A stretch of 64,000 nt of DNA. It comes from Raphanus sativus. Lineage: Eukaryota; Streptophyta; Magnoliopsida; Brassicales; Brassicaceae. Below, in pieces: positions 23,807-35,269 of the stretch (its first letter is position 1; each line of letters opens with the position of its first letter). The stretch is taken from the NCBI RefSeq assembly GCF_000801105.2, contig NC_079515.1:36975407-37039406 (forward strand), written 5' to 3'. Both the position numbers and the translations under genes were made by a program. The notes below the pieces were generated by a model. It saw only the letters and a program-made list of their open reading frames with translations, had not been told where the DNA came from and ran no database searches.

Positions 23807-26800
23807 TGAGTGCAAAACTCTTTTTTTGGAACCTTCGCGGTTTAAATGAATCGGATAAACATCGGACTTTTTCGGATTGGCTCTATAGCCATAGACCTAT
23901 TTTTGGTGCTCTATTAGAAACACATATAAAAGAACTATCTCTACCCCGCTTGATGTCTACCCTGTGCAGAGACTGGCACTATCTATCTAATCACCTCTCT
24001 GATGAGGATGGCAGAATTGTGCTTATTTGGAAGGACCCGGCTAAAGTAACTATGATCTCTCAGTCAAGACAAATGGTCACCTGTGAAGTTCGGTTGCCTA
24101 ATTGCTCTCCTATCATCTATTCTGCTATCTATGCATCAAATCTTTTGGAGGAAAGAACTGACCTTTGGGTTGAGTTGTTGAACTTGCATTCCACTCATGG
24201 GTTAGACTCTAGACCCTGGATGATAGGAGGTGACTTCAATCAGATACTTCACTCTCATGAACACTCCAGCTTCTCTCACAGTAGGCACGCTTCTCCTATG
24301 TTCCAATTTCGTGACTGTCTACTGCAGCTAGGAGTGTTCGATCTGCGCTACTATGGACCTGTGCATACATGGACAAATAAACGTGATGTCACACCTGTTG
24401 CAAAGAAGCTTGATCGATGCTTAATCAACAACGAGTGTCTTACTGTTTTTCCGAATGCGACTGCGACTTTCCTCCCTCCTGCTCCCTCTGACCACACACC
24501 TTGCTTAACTGACCTAGCCTTCCAACTCCCTCAAGCCGGTACCCCTCCCTTCCGATTCTTTAACTACTTGACCAAACACCCGAGCTTCCTAGAGGTTGTT
24601 ACTGATGCTTGGTTGCACGCCGGAAGCACTTCCTCAGACCTTGCGTCGCTGTGTTGGAAACTAAAAAACATAAAAAGGAGTCTCAAAAATCTTAATAAAG
24701 AAAATTTCTCAAACATCCAGCAAAGAGTTATTGAATCTTACCGTTTGCTACAACTTGTGCAGGTACAGGCCCTTAATGATCCAACTCCAGAAACATTTGC
24801 AGCGGAACGTGATCAGAATCTGCAATGGCAGTTTCTGCGACAGATAGAAGAATGTTACTTTATGCAAAAGTCGAGAATAACGTGGCTGAGGGAAGGAGAC
24901 TTTAACACTACCTACTTCCACCGGGTTTGTCAAGTAAGAGCTAGCTTCAATGCAATCCGCTCGTTCCTCCTAGCTTCGGGTGTTGTGATCACTGATCCCC
25001 TGGCGATGAGCGCTCATGCAATTTCACACTTCCAGGCAGTACTCGGTCCTGAAACTCTCCAAACGCTATGGTTCTCTCCGTCTGCTTGGTTCCATAGCCT
25101 TACATCCATCACCTGTACTCACCAACAAAGGAGCTCTATACTATTAATGCCAACCGTTGAGGAAATCACCAAGCTAATGTTTTCTCTTAATCCTAACAAA
25201 GCTCCAGGGCCAGATGGACTCACCTCGGGTTTCTTTAAAGCTTCCTGGTCACTGCTGGGAGTAGAGTGCGTCACCTCTATCCAAACGTTCTTCAACTCAG
25301 GTTTCCTGCCCAAAGCAACAAACTCAACAATATTGTCTTTGGTCCCAAAGTTCACTGGTGCTTCTAAAGTATCAGACTACCGGCCTATCTCATGTCTAAA
25401 TACGCTGTATAAAGTAATCTCAAGACTATTAGTGAGACGTCTTAAGCCTATACTTCAGAACCTGATCTTGCCTAATCAAACTGCTTTTGTGGAAGGGAGA
25501 TTACTTGTAGAGAATACGGTGTTGGCGAGTGAACTAGTCAATGGCTACCACAAGAACAGAGGGAGTAAGAGGATTACCATAAAGGTGGATATCGCAAAGG
25601 CCTTCGACACTCTGTCGTGGGATTTCCTCTTTGCGGCGTTGGAAAGCTTGGAGCTTCCTGCTCCTTTTGTCAGGCTTCTGAGAGCGTGTATCTGCACACC
25701 ATCGTTCATGGTCGGTTATAATGGGACAGTAAGCGGTTATTTTAAAGGGAAAAGAGGTTTGAGGCAAGGAGACCCTCTCTCTCCTTACCTCTTTGTGATT
25801 GCAATGAACTATCTATCTCTAATGTTAGACAAAGAAGCAAGGTCTGGTTACTTATCTTATCATCACCAGTGTCACAAGACAAGGCTGACCCATCTCTCCT
25901 TCGCTGATGATCTACTGATCTTTATTGATGGATCCTTGGAGTCAGTTCAGAGAGTCCTCCAGATTCTGCATGAGTTTGAAAAGAGGTCTGGGTTAGCTGT
26001 TAGCTTACAAAAATCCAGTTTCTTTGCCTCGGGAGTATCGGAACAAGAACTTCAAGCCATACAAGTTTCTACTGGCATGCCTTGTGGAAGCTTACCTATG
26101 CGCTATCTTGGAGTCCCGTTGTGCACTAAGAAACTCAATCTAGAGAACTGTCAACCCCTACTTCAGCAGATAAAACAGCGGCTCTCATCTTGGTCTGCCA
26201 AGGCACTTTCCTTTGCAGGGAGACTCCTTCTTATCAAAACGGTGATTGCAGGTGTCTCTACCTTCTGGTGCTCCACCTTTATCCTGCCAAAAGCATGCAT
26301 AAATAAGATTAACTCTCTTTGTGGAGTTTTTCTATGGAATGGTAACATTGATGGTCATCACACTGCTAGAGTAAGCTGGGAAACAGTGACACTTACTAAG
26401 GATCAAGGTGGGCTAGGTGTTAAGGATCTGCACAAATGGAACCTTGCGTGCTTGCTAAAACTTGTCTGGATGCTCTTCTTCCGTCCTAAATCTGTTTGGG
26501 TCTGCTGGTTCAAAGAGGTAATTTTACGAGGTGATGTTTCAAATTACTGGACAGTCAAGACGAGTACTAATTACTCTTGGTTAGTCAATAAGATGATAAA
26601 GGTTAGAGATCAAGTATACCCGTTGCTTCATCGTCGTTTAGGGAATGGAGAGACAACCCGTTTTTGGTTTGACAACTGGTCACCTTTGGGTCACCTCTAC
26701 ACACTTCTAAATGCTAGCTCTTCTCGTCTGGGAATACCAAGGTCAGCAACGGTGGCATCTCTATTCACTAATGGTCACTGGTCTCTCCCGCCTGCAAGAA

Positions 26801-27456
26801 CAGAAAATCAGTTGGCTCTTCAGGTTCATTTGACTACAGTCACGTTATCGGAAGAGGCAGATTACTATGAATGGATGATAGAGGGTAAACTGAGAAACAG
26901 ATACAACATGGGCGAAGTCTACACTTATCTCAAAGGTCCCCAACAAACGGTTACGTGGGCTAAGATCGTTTGGTTCTCCTATGGGATTCCTCGTCATAAC
27001 TTCCTCACTTGGTTGGTGTTATTGGATCGGTGCCCTACAAAAGACAGATTAATCAGATGGGGAATGAATGTCACCCCTCTCTGCTTACTCTGTAATACTA
27101 GCCATGAGAATAGAAATCACCTTTTCTTTGACTGTGTCTACAGCGCCACTATTTGGAGACAGACGATGGATCGTTGTGGATTCCATACATCTACTTCTTG
27201 GGACTGCATCGTGACTCAACTTCAAGCTCTGCAGGTGAACCGTGACTCAAAGCGCCTGACACTAATAGCTATGCAAGCCTGTATCTACTGGATTTGGTCT
27301 GAGCGCAACAAAAGACTCCATCACCAAGTTTTCAGACCACCGGAGGTTCTCTTCTCCCTGATCGACAAGCAGGTGAGGAACCGATTGCAGAGTATCCGAC
27401 ATGCAAACCCGAGGGCATCATCAGCGATGTCTCAACTCTGGTTCCTCCGATCATGA
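23806..27456 (+). CDS. LINE-1 ORF2: endonuclease and reverse transcriptase
   Basis: Intact 1216-aa polyprotein. Residues ~1-230 are an apurinic-type endonuclease that nicks the target (LFFWNLRGLNE, LETHIKE, GGDFNQIL near residue 140, and SDHTPC). The reverse transcriptase spans ~470-740 with KAPGPDGL, DYRPISCLNT, DIAKAFDTLSWDF, RGLRQGDPLSPYLF and the catalytic FADDLLIF near residue 698. A zinc-binding zf-RVT region (CLLCNTSHENRNHLFFDC) lies near residue 1095. No RNase H domain follows. The ATG shares its A with the ORF1 stop, so translation probably re-initiates after ORF1. Confidence 0.95.
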   Translation: MSAKLFFWNLRGLNESDKHRTFSDWLYSHRPIFGALLETHIKELSLPRLMSTLCRDWHYLSNHLSDEDGRIVLIWKDPAKVTMISQSRQMVTCEVRLPNCSPIIYSAIYASNLLEERTDLWVELLNLHSTHGLDSRPWMIGGDFNQILHSHEHSSFSHSRHASPMFQFRDCLLQLGVFDLRYYGPVHTWTNKRDVTPVAKKLDRCLINNECLTVFPNATATFLPPAPSDHTPCLTDLAFQLPQAGTPPFRFFNYLTKHPSFLEVVTDAWLHAGSTSSDLASLCWKLKNIKRSLKNLNKENFSNIQQRVIESYRLLQLVQVQALNDPTPETFAAERDQNLQWQFLRQIEECYFMQKSRITWLREGDFNTTYFHRVCQVRASFNAIRSFLLASGVVITDPLAMSAHAISHFQAVLGPETLQTLWFSPSAWFHSLTSITCTHQQRSSILLMPTVEEITKLMFSLNPNKAPGPDGLTSGFFKASWSLLGVECVTSIQTFFNSGFLPKATNSTILSLVPKFTGASKVSDYRPISCLNTLYKVISRLLVRRLKPILQNLILPNQTAFVEGRLLVENTVLASELVNGYHKNRGSKRITIKVDIAKAFDTLSWDFLFAALESLELPAPFVRLLRACICTPSFMVGYNGTVSGYFKGKRGLRQGDPLSPYLFVIAMNYLSLMLDKEARSGYLSYHHQCHKTRLTHLSFADDLLIFIDGSLESVQRVLQILHEFEKRSGLAVSLQKSSFFASGVSEQELQAIQVSTGMPCGSLPMRYLGVPLCTKKLNLENCQPLLQQIKQRLSSWSAKALSFAGRLLLIKTVIAGVSTFWCSTFILPKACINKINSLCGVFLWNGNIDGHHTARVSWETVTLTKDQGGLGVKDLHKWNLACLLKLVWMLFFRPKSVWVCWFKEVILRGDVSNYWTVKTSTNYSWLVNKMIKVRDQVYPLLHRRLGNGETTRFWFDNWSPLGHLYTLLNASSSRLGIPRSATVASLFTNGHWSLPPARTENQLALQVHLTTVTLSEEADYYEWMIEGKLRNRYNMGEVYTYLKGPQQTVTWAKIVWFSYGIPRHNFLTWLVLLDRCPTKDRLIRWGMNVTPLCLLCNTSHENRNHLFFDCVYSATIWRQTMDRCGFHTSTSWDCIVTQLQALQVNRDSKRLTLIAMQACIYWIWSERNKRLHHQVFRPPEVLFSLIDKQVRNRLQSIRHANPRASSAMSQLWFLRS

Positions 27457-27720
27457 CTCTCCATTCCTCTCACCAACCACGGTTTCGCTCTCTCTCGATA
27501 CTTCTGCCAGCCTTCTCAACTTCTCCGCCTCAATCAATAATCTCTTACTGGGTTTCTATCAACTGGGCTTTAGTTCCTAATTATGTGTTTCTTTAAGGGG
27601 TTAGTACTGGGCCTAGCCCTCAAAAAACAGACTTAAGCCCATGGCTTTTATGTATTTCTTTCTTTCTGCATTTAAATTTAAGAAGGCCTTTTACAAAAAA
27701 AAAAAAAACACCGCTTTATA

Positions 27721-28896
27721 TGGCTCATAATCTTACCATTTTTTCTTAATCAAGCAAGAATTTTTAATAATCTAAAATTAATTATTATGTAGTTCTAATA
27801 TAGAAAGTTAACGAGAGTGAGACGACAAGATGATAAAATGAGGGACCAAAATGAAAATATTTATTATTTATTTAAGTTCAAAAAAATGAAAATATTTAAA
27901 TGTGTGGAGTACTCACGTAAACTAATGGGTGGGTAATAAACAAACATGATAGACTACTATAAAAAAACTTAATATCAAACATTATCGGACGGTGGAGATG
28001 CACGTGAAGACAACCAAGAATCCCGACATAAACCTCGTCAACAGGGAATTTACATCCCATGCCCCTTTCATGCGCGCCGGCCCTAATACTCTCTGTCTAC
28101 TGTCCAATAATCTTATCACTTGTGAAATACATTAGCAAATCAAACTATACATATTAATATAATTTCCGTTTTATAGTTAAAGATTTCATTGTCAGGGTTG
28201 AAACACTTCGAAATAAAAATGTTCGTACAATACTAGTTGAGTAGTTCTACGTATCAGAAAAAGAAATGACTGGTTAGCCCTTTTGTCAAAAAAAAAAAGA
28301 CTTGGTTCCTATAAGTTTTTTTGAAGAATTTTTATTTTGCTCGCTACCAATAGTTTCCATCAATACTAAAGAAAAGAGGAAATGTGGGCACCATTGTCAC
28401 TGATTCGGTCTTTTGAAAAGGATTACTTGTGCTGCTTCACCGTCGGTGCCGCCTTGCCCTTTATTTATTTTTGATATTTATTACTCCAGGATGTTCAGAT
28501 CCATCCACGTGGAAAAAGAGTTGAATCTAACCATTGGATTTACGCGGGAATCACGAAGAGATGGTTTCTTTGCCTTTTTGATTGCAGAGTTGGGGACAAG
28601 AATCCAATCAAACCTATCTTCTCTACCTCTCATAATGAAGCCGCTTTCTCCCACACCCTCTTATACGTCGCCGTTTTGCTCCAGCCCACAACCATTACCA
28701 TTTTCCTAACCGCATTTCGTCTTACACCAACCCATATTCAAATGCATCGCATTATCAATACTTTCACAGAAATAAACAATAATGTGTTCACGCTCAAAAT
28801 CAAAACCAATGGAAAGAATAAAAAAAAAACTTATTAACGAGCCATGTCATGTCCATATAGGAAAATAATAGGGGGTAATAAATATTTTATAAATTA
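27721..28896. other. Intergenic, no gene seen
   Basis: AT-rich DNA. A more GC-rich, promoter-like patch at 28400-28710 has a CCACGTGG G-box at 28506 and an open 98-codon frame without recognisable features. I do not call it a gene. Confidence 0.45.
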
Positions 28897-29144
28897 CTCC
28901 TTCTGTTTCATAATACTTGATGTTTTGCCTTAGTGCACGAATATTAAGAAAACTAGATTTTTTTAAAAAAATATTTTAAAAATATTATTTTAGAATCAAT
29001 TAACCAATAATAAAAAAACTAGTAAAATCTAATTGGTTGAACAGTTTCCAATAAAGTTAAAGTTAACCTTAAAATCTCAAAACTTCATCTAATTTGAAAC
29101 AAAATTATCCTTCTAAAACATCAACTATATTGAAACGGAGGGAG
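28897..29144. mobile_element. Stowaway-like MITE, inverted sister of 10831-11079
   Basis: A 248-bp element beginning CTCCTTCTGTTTCATAATA and ending CGGAGGGAG, flanked by TA at 28895-28896 and 29145-29146. Its reverse complement follows the MITE at 10831 almost base for base, including the AGATGAAGTTTTGAGATTTT stretch. Confidence 0.87.
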
Positions 29145-29146
29145 TA

Positions 29147-30227
29147 TATGACTAGTTTAACGGGTATAATGACTCTAGAAACCACTCAGTTTTATATATT
29201 TTTGGAAATATCTTAATAGTGAGATTGAGATATATAGTACCATTAATCTTGATAGGTTGGTATTGTTAACAAGTATTCATATAAACAAAAACAAAACACA
29301 TTGCTAGTTGTTTTTTAAATTATGTTTTTACTCAAACGGAGAACCTTTTTTAATTAAGAAAATTTTAACTAGTACCTTCTCTTGTTATCTGGTATTGAAC
29401 TTATCTTTTGAACAGCAGAATCTATCTATTTAAAAATGTAGGTTCTTTCTGTCAGAACCTAAGAGTATTAATATTCGTTCATCTTCTTTTTTATTCATTC
29501 ATCTTTTCGAACAATTCATTCATCTTTCGAAACTCAAATTTCGAACTCAGCAATTAGAAGAAAAGGAGTAGTTCGTACTCTCTATGCAGTCCCTAAATGG
29601 TGACGTAAACGGCAATTATTTTTTCTAAAGTACGCAGAGAAAAAGGGCTCCACACACGTCGGCTGCGTGTCTGCTGGAAACTTTCTTTTTGATATTTTTA
29701 GAAAAATGTCTGCCGGAAACTTGTATTGTATCTATTTAAGTTTTATCATATACTCCAACTTCAGTTATTTTTGCGATTTTACCAAATCAATGCCAAATGA
29801 AGAAATAAGTAATTTCAGAATTTTTAATCAAACTTATACCAAAAAATAAGTGATTTTAGATATTTAGAAACAATTGCGGAGTGAAAATTAAGATAAACAT
29901 AATTACGAAGATTACCAAATTATTGATATAAAATTTGCAATAACAAAATAAAAGGCTACAGAGGAACAACATGGTGAAACCAAGTCGCAAAAAAGCACAC
30001 AACAAAAGTTCAGATCTCCAGTTATGTAATAATATGTACATAACGATCCATGTCAGCTAAAATTATATTCTTCTCTCCCGATTTAACTTTTTAAACCCGA
30101 TAATAATTATTGTAGAGTGAGAGAATAAAAAAAAACTACGAGAAAAACGAACTTTTCTCAGCTCCCAAACAAAAAAAAAACGCATAACCGTCGGAGATGA
30201 ACACGACCACGACCACCTTCGATAAGT
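29147..30227. other. Intergenic, ERF4 3' side
   Basis: AT-rich region, including the 3' flank of ERF4. A duplicated word around GTCTGCTGGAAACTT/GTCTGCCGGAAACTT lies at 29669 and 29707. No gene seen. Confidence 0.5.
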
Positions 30228-30854
30228 TCAGGCCTGTTCCGACAGAGGAGGCAAGTTTAGATCTAGATCTAACGGCTGAGATCTCTTCTCCATCACGCCT
30301 TCAAAATCAACAACCGACGACGAATCAGAGTCGCTCCGAGCCACACAAGCCACCTTTGCAGCCACATGCATCGTCGGCGACCTAAAAGCTGACGCCACCG
30401 GAGGCTGAGCACGACCTCCGTTGCCGACTCCCATAACGTCAAAGAAGTAAACAGGACGCGCCACCGGGATCTGATAGCCGCCGCCGAGGCGAAGCTCGAG
30501 CTGCGGCGGAACAATACCATCACTCGCCGGCGTGACCGCCGTCGGAGGAGAAGCGCAGTCAAGGGTGCTGCTCTGGCTAGGGCTACGCTCGAAACCGCCG
30601 TTCTTCTCACTCAGCTCAAGAAAATTCGGGAAGTTGGTCTTAGCCTTGGCCCCACGGAAATCACGCGCCGCCTTATCGTACGCACGCGCCGCCTCTTCCG
30701 CGGTGTCAAAAGTACCGAGCCAGACTCGGGTTTTCTTACCGGGATCTCGGATCTCAGCAGCATAACGGCCCCAGGGACGCTTCCTAACGCCTCTATAACG
30801 AATCTCCTTGGCATTAGTGTTAACGGGGTCTGGTTTCAAACCAATCTTGGCCAT
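30228..30854 (-). CDS. ERF4: ERF4-like AP2/ERF transcriptional repressor
   Basis: Nuclear ethylene-response factor that binds GCC boxes and represses defence, ethylene and ABA-linked genes. Single exon, 208 aa, start [10 protein letters not shown]. The AP2/ERF domain occupies about residues 18-76 ([20 protein letters not shown] ... [11 protein letters not shown]), with the Ala and Asp residues typical of the ERF group. The middle is low complexity. The C-terminus carries the EAR repression motif LDLDLNLPP near residues 195-203, as in group VIII ERFs. It is slightly shorter than Arabidopsis ERF4 (222 aa as I recall). ERF8 is the closest alternative; position beside the PP2C and the PPR remnant favours ERF4 (At3g15210). 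The frame is intact. Confidence 0.9.
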   Translation of the reverse strand: MAKIGLKPDPVNTNAKEIRYRGVRKRPWGRYAAEIRDPGKKTRVWLGTFDTAEEAARAYDKAARDFRGAKAKTNFPNFLELSEKNGGFERSPSQSSTLDCASPPTAVTPASDGIVPPQLELRLGGGYQIPVARPVYFFDVMGVGNGGRAQPPVASAFRSPTMHVAAKVACVARSDSDSSSVVDFEGVMEKRSQPLDLDLNLPPLSEQA

Positions 30855-30932
30855 AATAACTAAATAAATAAAAGGAGGTGAGAGGGAGGGGAGTGGTGTG
30901 ATAATTGAAGATGGGAGATGGAGGAGGTGTTG

Positions 30933-30942
30933 TTTATATATA
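30933..30942 (-). promoter_or_regulatory. Probable TATA box of ERF4
   Basis: Minus-strand TATATATAAA about 80 bases upstream of the ERF4 start codon. It lies at the expected distance for a short leader and is the strongest such match nearby. Confidence 0.55.
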
Positions 30943-32859
30943 GATGGAGAGAGAGTAAAAGCGACGCTCCTTTTGGGGCGCTTTGTTGTGAACAGTCAAA
31001 GCCTGAAAATGGTTTTAGCGGCTTCTTTTACAAGAACAGCGGTTTTCATGGTTTTCTTCTTATCTTCCACTTACCCTCTGCCACGTGTGTCTTTGTCCTC
31101 CTTCGAGATTCCTTGTTTTCTTATTAACCCTTCGTTTTGTTTTTATTTTTTACCACCCAAGCGTTTTCATTCTTTTAGCTCATATTTAAAATGTATATCT
31201 TTTTTTTTGAATTATTTAAAATGTATATCAGCACATGGTATTGCACATATACATGCTTTAAAAATAGAAACATATACTAACAAAATACATTTTTTTTACG
31301 AACACAAAATACATTCGTGGAATATATATGTGTGTGTGTATATATATATCTTTTCATTTAATTGATGAATATTTTAACATTAATATAATTAAATCATTCT
31401 ATCTTTGCATTCAATTTTTTTATTAAACAGATCTTACTATTAAACATATTTGGATCAATACATATTTAGAACTATTTATCCCTTGGTGGAAAATCCTTCA
31501 ATTAATAGTATCTCTTATGTTCGTAAATATTTGATGTTAAATGTAACATTTATCCATTTCGTATAACCAAGAGTATCATTACTTTAAATGAAAACCTATC
31601 CGAAGTAAACAAAAGGTGGTTCAACTTTTTTTTTCTTTTGAGCACAGTGGTTCAAACTTTAAAGGCAGTATACAGAAACTAGGAAAATATATCACACATT
31701 TAACGGAAAAAATGCACGGAGCTTGCTGTTTTCCCACATAATGAATTCCCGTGTACTCGTTAATTTCTCTCTTTTTTTTTCAATTTGTAATCCATGGAAC
31801 TAAAAATGCAATCCCATATCTACACTTTTTTTACGAGGTCAGTTATACTCTAAACTTGAATCGTTTTGTTCCAGATCTCATATATTTTTATTTTCGTCTA
31901 GAGATTCTTTTATTTAATACTGTCTATCAGAAACAATAATATAACAGTTAATATGATATATCATATTAAGAAAATAACAATAAATTGAGAAATAATATAA
32001 TCCGACAAAAATATGATATGGTAAATATGATTACAGTAGAAATTTGGTTGAAAGATATCAATACATTGATATCAAAAATGATCTTGTTTCACACATTTTA
32101 ATTATCAAAGTCACTCACATTACCTCCACATTAATCAGAGATTCTTTTGGTTAAAACTGTTGCCTTGCTCACGTGATTTGATAGTTTGCTTTCTTATAAA
32201 TAATAGTAATAGATAACGAATACAATTTACTACTGCTGCATTTGAATTTGCACGCTTACAAAAGAGATAATTTGCACGCTTATGCTTAGAATTTATATTT
32301 GTTCAAATAAGTTATCAACACACAATATATATACAAATGCATAGGTTTTATCCAAAATATTAGGCTTTATGCTACAACTTTGATAAATGAAAACTATTAG
32401 TTGTTGGTAGTTTCACTTACAGAGTCGATATTATAGGCAACATCGTAGTCTAGCTTTCGAAAAATAGAGATTATTCATGGTTGTTTCAGTTGTTTTTGAA
32501 AAATACATTAAGGCGAAGCTGGTCCATCTAATTCATATTAGAAGTATCTACAGAACTAGAAAATATTAGGCACAGTCAGATATGCCAAAATGAATGCAAA
32601 AACTTGGAAATAAATTTGCAGTTGCCCCTGTGAAGATGTGAGAAAACTATAACCATATAACGCAAAAAAATCTGAACGTGTGGCGAGATGCGCGGCTCAG
32701 AAACTGCGTTTCCATGTAAATGCGTGAATCTCACCGTCAAACACGTGCCGACGGCGATCGCGTGAAAAAAGTCCTATGGGTGACTTCTTCAACTCAACTC
32801 TAGTTCAACGTTGATATTGACTCTTTTTATTACATTTTCTTTTGTTAAAAAAATACAAG
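30943..32859. other. ERF4 upstream region, no gene seen
   Basis: The proximal part is the ERF4 promoter, with a minus-strand W-box-like TTTGAC core at about 30998 and a CACGTG at about 31082. The rest is AT-rich. The patch at 32680-32770 is GC-richer (CACGTGCCGACGGCGATCG) but shows no coding structure. Confidence 0.45.
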
Positions 32860-33836
32860 TTGGTGGGTCAGAGAGAAAGTTGCCCTCTAGGCTCCGGCGA
32901 ACGGCCGGCGCGTGAGCGTGCGTGCCGTCGCCGGAGGCCCTAACCCATCCGTCAAGTCGTCCGTCTCGTGCTTTCCTCTCATCTCCCTACCATGGCTGCT
33001 TTGTCTGAGCTCTGTTCCAGGCCTTCTTATGTCGGTGACTCACTGAGTCAACCGAGTCAAGCGGTGGTTCTGCGTCTGGAGTAATGACGCGGTCGTGTGT
33101 AAGCTCGGAGGGGGAAGTCCACTCATCGTGTGTTTTGGTTTTCCGGGAGGCGGAGGCTCTAACAGCTCCGTCGCCGCCGGCTCTTGGTTCCGGGAGGAGG
33201 AAGTTTCTTCAACTTCTCTGTCGCCGGCTTCTGTTCCCGGGGAGTGAAGGTCTCCACGGTCTTGCTCCGCCGGCTTTTAGGTCTCCTAGAATTTTATGGT
33301 TAGGGTTTGCGATCCGTTTTTGGATCGGGTTGTTAGTTTCGCTCGTGGTTGAGGTTTGGGAGAGGTTCTGTTCTCCGGTGATGGTGGTGGTTCGCCTCTC
33401 ATTTGTCTAGGGTTTGAAGTGGTTCATAGGCTGAGGAGATCTCGATAGTTCGATGGAATCTCCAGGCGTGCAGACAGTGAGCGACGAACGGTGATGAAGC
33501 TGTCCGACGAGAGGACAAAGCTTGAAGATCTGAGATGGTTTAGTCAGAGGCTCTGCGGGTGATGAGCTCCGATGAATCGAGGGTCGGTGGTCGTGCTCCG
33601 GTGACGGTTAGAGACGGTGTTGGTCAAGTCGAGGCGGTGGCGTTGTTTTTCGTGCTGACGATGCAGATGCATCCACGTGTCCAGCCACAGGCTTCCTTGA
33701 CGCATATCCCGATTTTCGTCGACCGGTTTTGTATTGGGCCTTATTATGTTTGGGCTTTTTGTATGGATTCGATTGTGTAATCGGGCTTGGCCCATTGTTA
33801 TATTTAATTTAAAATCCTTGACGGAAAAAAAAAAAA
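32860..33836 (+). mobile_element. Retroposon-like GC-rich element ending in poly-A
   Basis: About 1 kb that is sharply richer in G+C than its flanks, begins near GGTGGGTCAGAGAGAAAG and ends in a poly-A run at 33824-33836 after ATCCTTGACGG. It holds only short overlapping frames on both strands (plus-strand 33084-33410 and 33559-33780) without recognisable domains. This composition and the poly-A end fit a short non-autonomous retroposon, for example of the Sadhu class or a LINE derivative. I could not find a clean target duplication, so the 5' boundary is approximate. An untranslated mRNA copy is an alternative. Confidence 0.5.
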
Positions 33837-34957
33837 ATATAGCCGCCCCTCTTCCAAAAACTTATTAAAAGCAACAAGGCCCCACTAGTGCACTCACTAA
33901 ATAAAATAATTAATCAATATTTATATTTTAAGAAACAAATATATAGTGCCACACGGTCAATCAGACGCGTGGAGAATGATCAGGAGACAAGGAGAGAATG
34001 GTGGCCGTGTTGGCTAGTCAAGATTCCAACGGCGGTGGGCCCACCATCTGTTCTTGACGGCAGGGAGACGTGTGATTAAGATTAAAGATCAGTTAATTAA
34101 ATTATGATTAATTGATTTAATTATATTCTTTGTTTCACTTTAACGACAGCTACATAATGTCTCCACTTTATGGATAATGGATTGGGTTTTCTTGGGCCAT
34201 AGGATCTTCTGGATATATAAATTTAAAATCTATTGTTTTAAAATATTGTAATACTAGTAGTAGTCTTTTATTACTGTCAAAGATCTACAAAAACATTGGA
34301 TTATTTATCATTTAAGGTATTATTTAATATCCACTAATAATGCCTATATATTCGGTTTGTATATTTAATATATAAATAAAGGGAAGTATTACAAGAACTA
34401 TTTTTGCATAAAACTTTATTTTACCAATGACCAATCTATAAAAAGAGTAAGAACTATCCTTAATAACATAGCTATTCCAGTGCCGGGCTTGACCCAAAAT
34501 CCACGAAACAATGGGATGAAGTCCACTTTTGTGGTTTTTATTTTCTTTCAAAAATTTTATAATAAATTTATATTTTTATATATTTAATTAGAATAAATAT
34601 CAAAACATATAAAATTAATAAATTTTCTATTAATAAAAAAATAAGTTAATGTAGAATATATATAATAAAATAAAAAGTCGTTTTAATCATTATTGATTTA
34701 AAAAATATATTTTATCACAATAAATTAAATTGTGATAAGGACCCGTACTGAACTATGCTAAAAACAAAATTAACGTATTGCTCAATCATATATATACTGC
34801 AATTTTTTTTATATAAAGGGGATAATAGTTTATATGTTAAATGCAATGATTAATTATCAGGAAAATTTGTTAACTGCAATAGTTGGAAGATTGAAACTCA
34901 GAAAGTTTGCGAAAATGGGAGGGAAATGTAAAATCTGAAATCTTATTTCAGCTACAT
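33837..34957. other. Intergenic, no gene seen
   Basis: AT-rich apart from a GC-richer patch at 33950-34080. No reading frame with family features. Confidence 0.5.
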
Positions 34958-35269
34958 AAGATGTGGGTCTTGAGAAATGTTAACGAAGCCAACATGATTT
35001 GGAAAGATATCATTTGCTTCTGAATGCAGGCCAGATGTTGTCAGCTACGGGACAATGATTTTAATGCATTGACAAAGAAGGCCATGCAACTATCCATAGC
35101 AATAAAAGCCAATAACGTCACTGATGCATTGTGTTTGAAGAAGAGAACCCCAGCAGAGGCTCTTGAAGTATTCAAGAAGATGAGTGAGGAAGGTTGCTCT
35201 CCGAATGCTGTGACCTAAATAACTCGCTGTTGAAGCATGAATCGGAAGATAAGGAGAACATAGAAAGCT
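34958..35269 (+). pseudogene. Decayed PPR gene, 5' portion (At3g15200-like)
   Basis: Pentatricopeptide repeat sequence can be read only by changing frame: NVNEANMIWKDII, then CRPDVVSYGTMI, then NALTKKAMQL, then NNVTDALCLKKRTP and ALEVFKKMSEEGCSPNAVT, then a stop and NSLLKH. Helix pairs of about 35 residues ending in xPDxVSY/CSPNxVTY are the PPR signature. The remnant has frameshifts and stops, and the LINE at 35270 has split it. Its other side is at 40481-40560. Between ERF4 and the plastid S20 fragment, Arabidopsis has PPR gene At3g15200, the likely source. It was dead before the LINE arrived, because defects lie on both sides of the insertion. Confidence 0.75.

Larger units (their letters stand above)
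21941..27708 (+). mobile_element. Full-length LINE (L1-type), LINE-1, with target duplication
   Basis: A complete plant L1-like retrotransposon with two open reading frames, a 3' untranslated region and a poly-A run at 27695-27708. The sequence ACACCGCTTTATA immediately before the element (ending 21940) recurs directly after the poly-A (ending 27720), so a target duplication of at least 13 bp (up to 18 with preceding A residues) marks both ends. Both ORFs lack stops or frameshifts. Insertion is intergenic between the PP2C and ERF4. Open ORFs and a clean target duplication point to a young, possibly active copy. Confidence 0.93.

Noticed and set aside
22261..26348. Minus-strand frames opposite LINE-1
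   Set aside because: They are antisense shadows of the intact LINE ORFs.
28413..28709. 98-codon plus-strand gene
   Set aside because: The peptide shows no family features and the region reads like promoter or leader DNA.
33084..33780. Plus-strand protein genes inside the GC-rich element
   Set aside because: Several frames are open on both strands without domains; more likely non-coding retroposon sequence.
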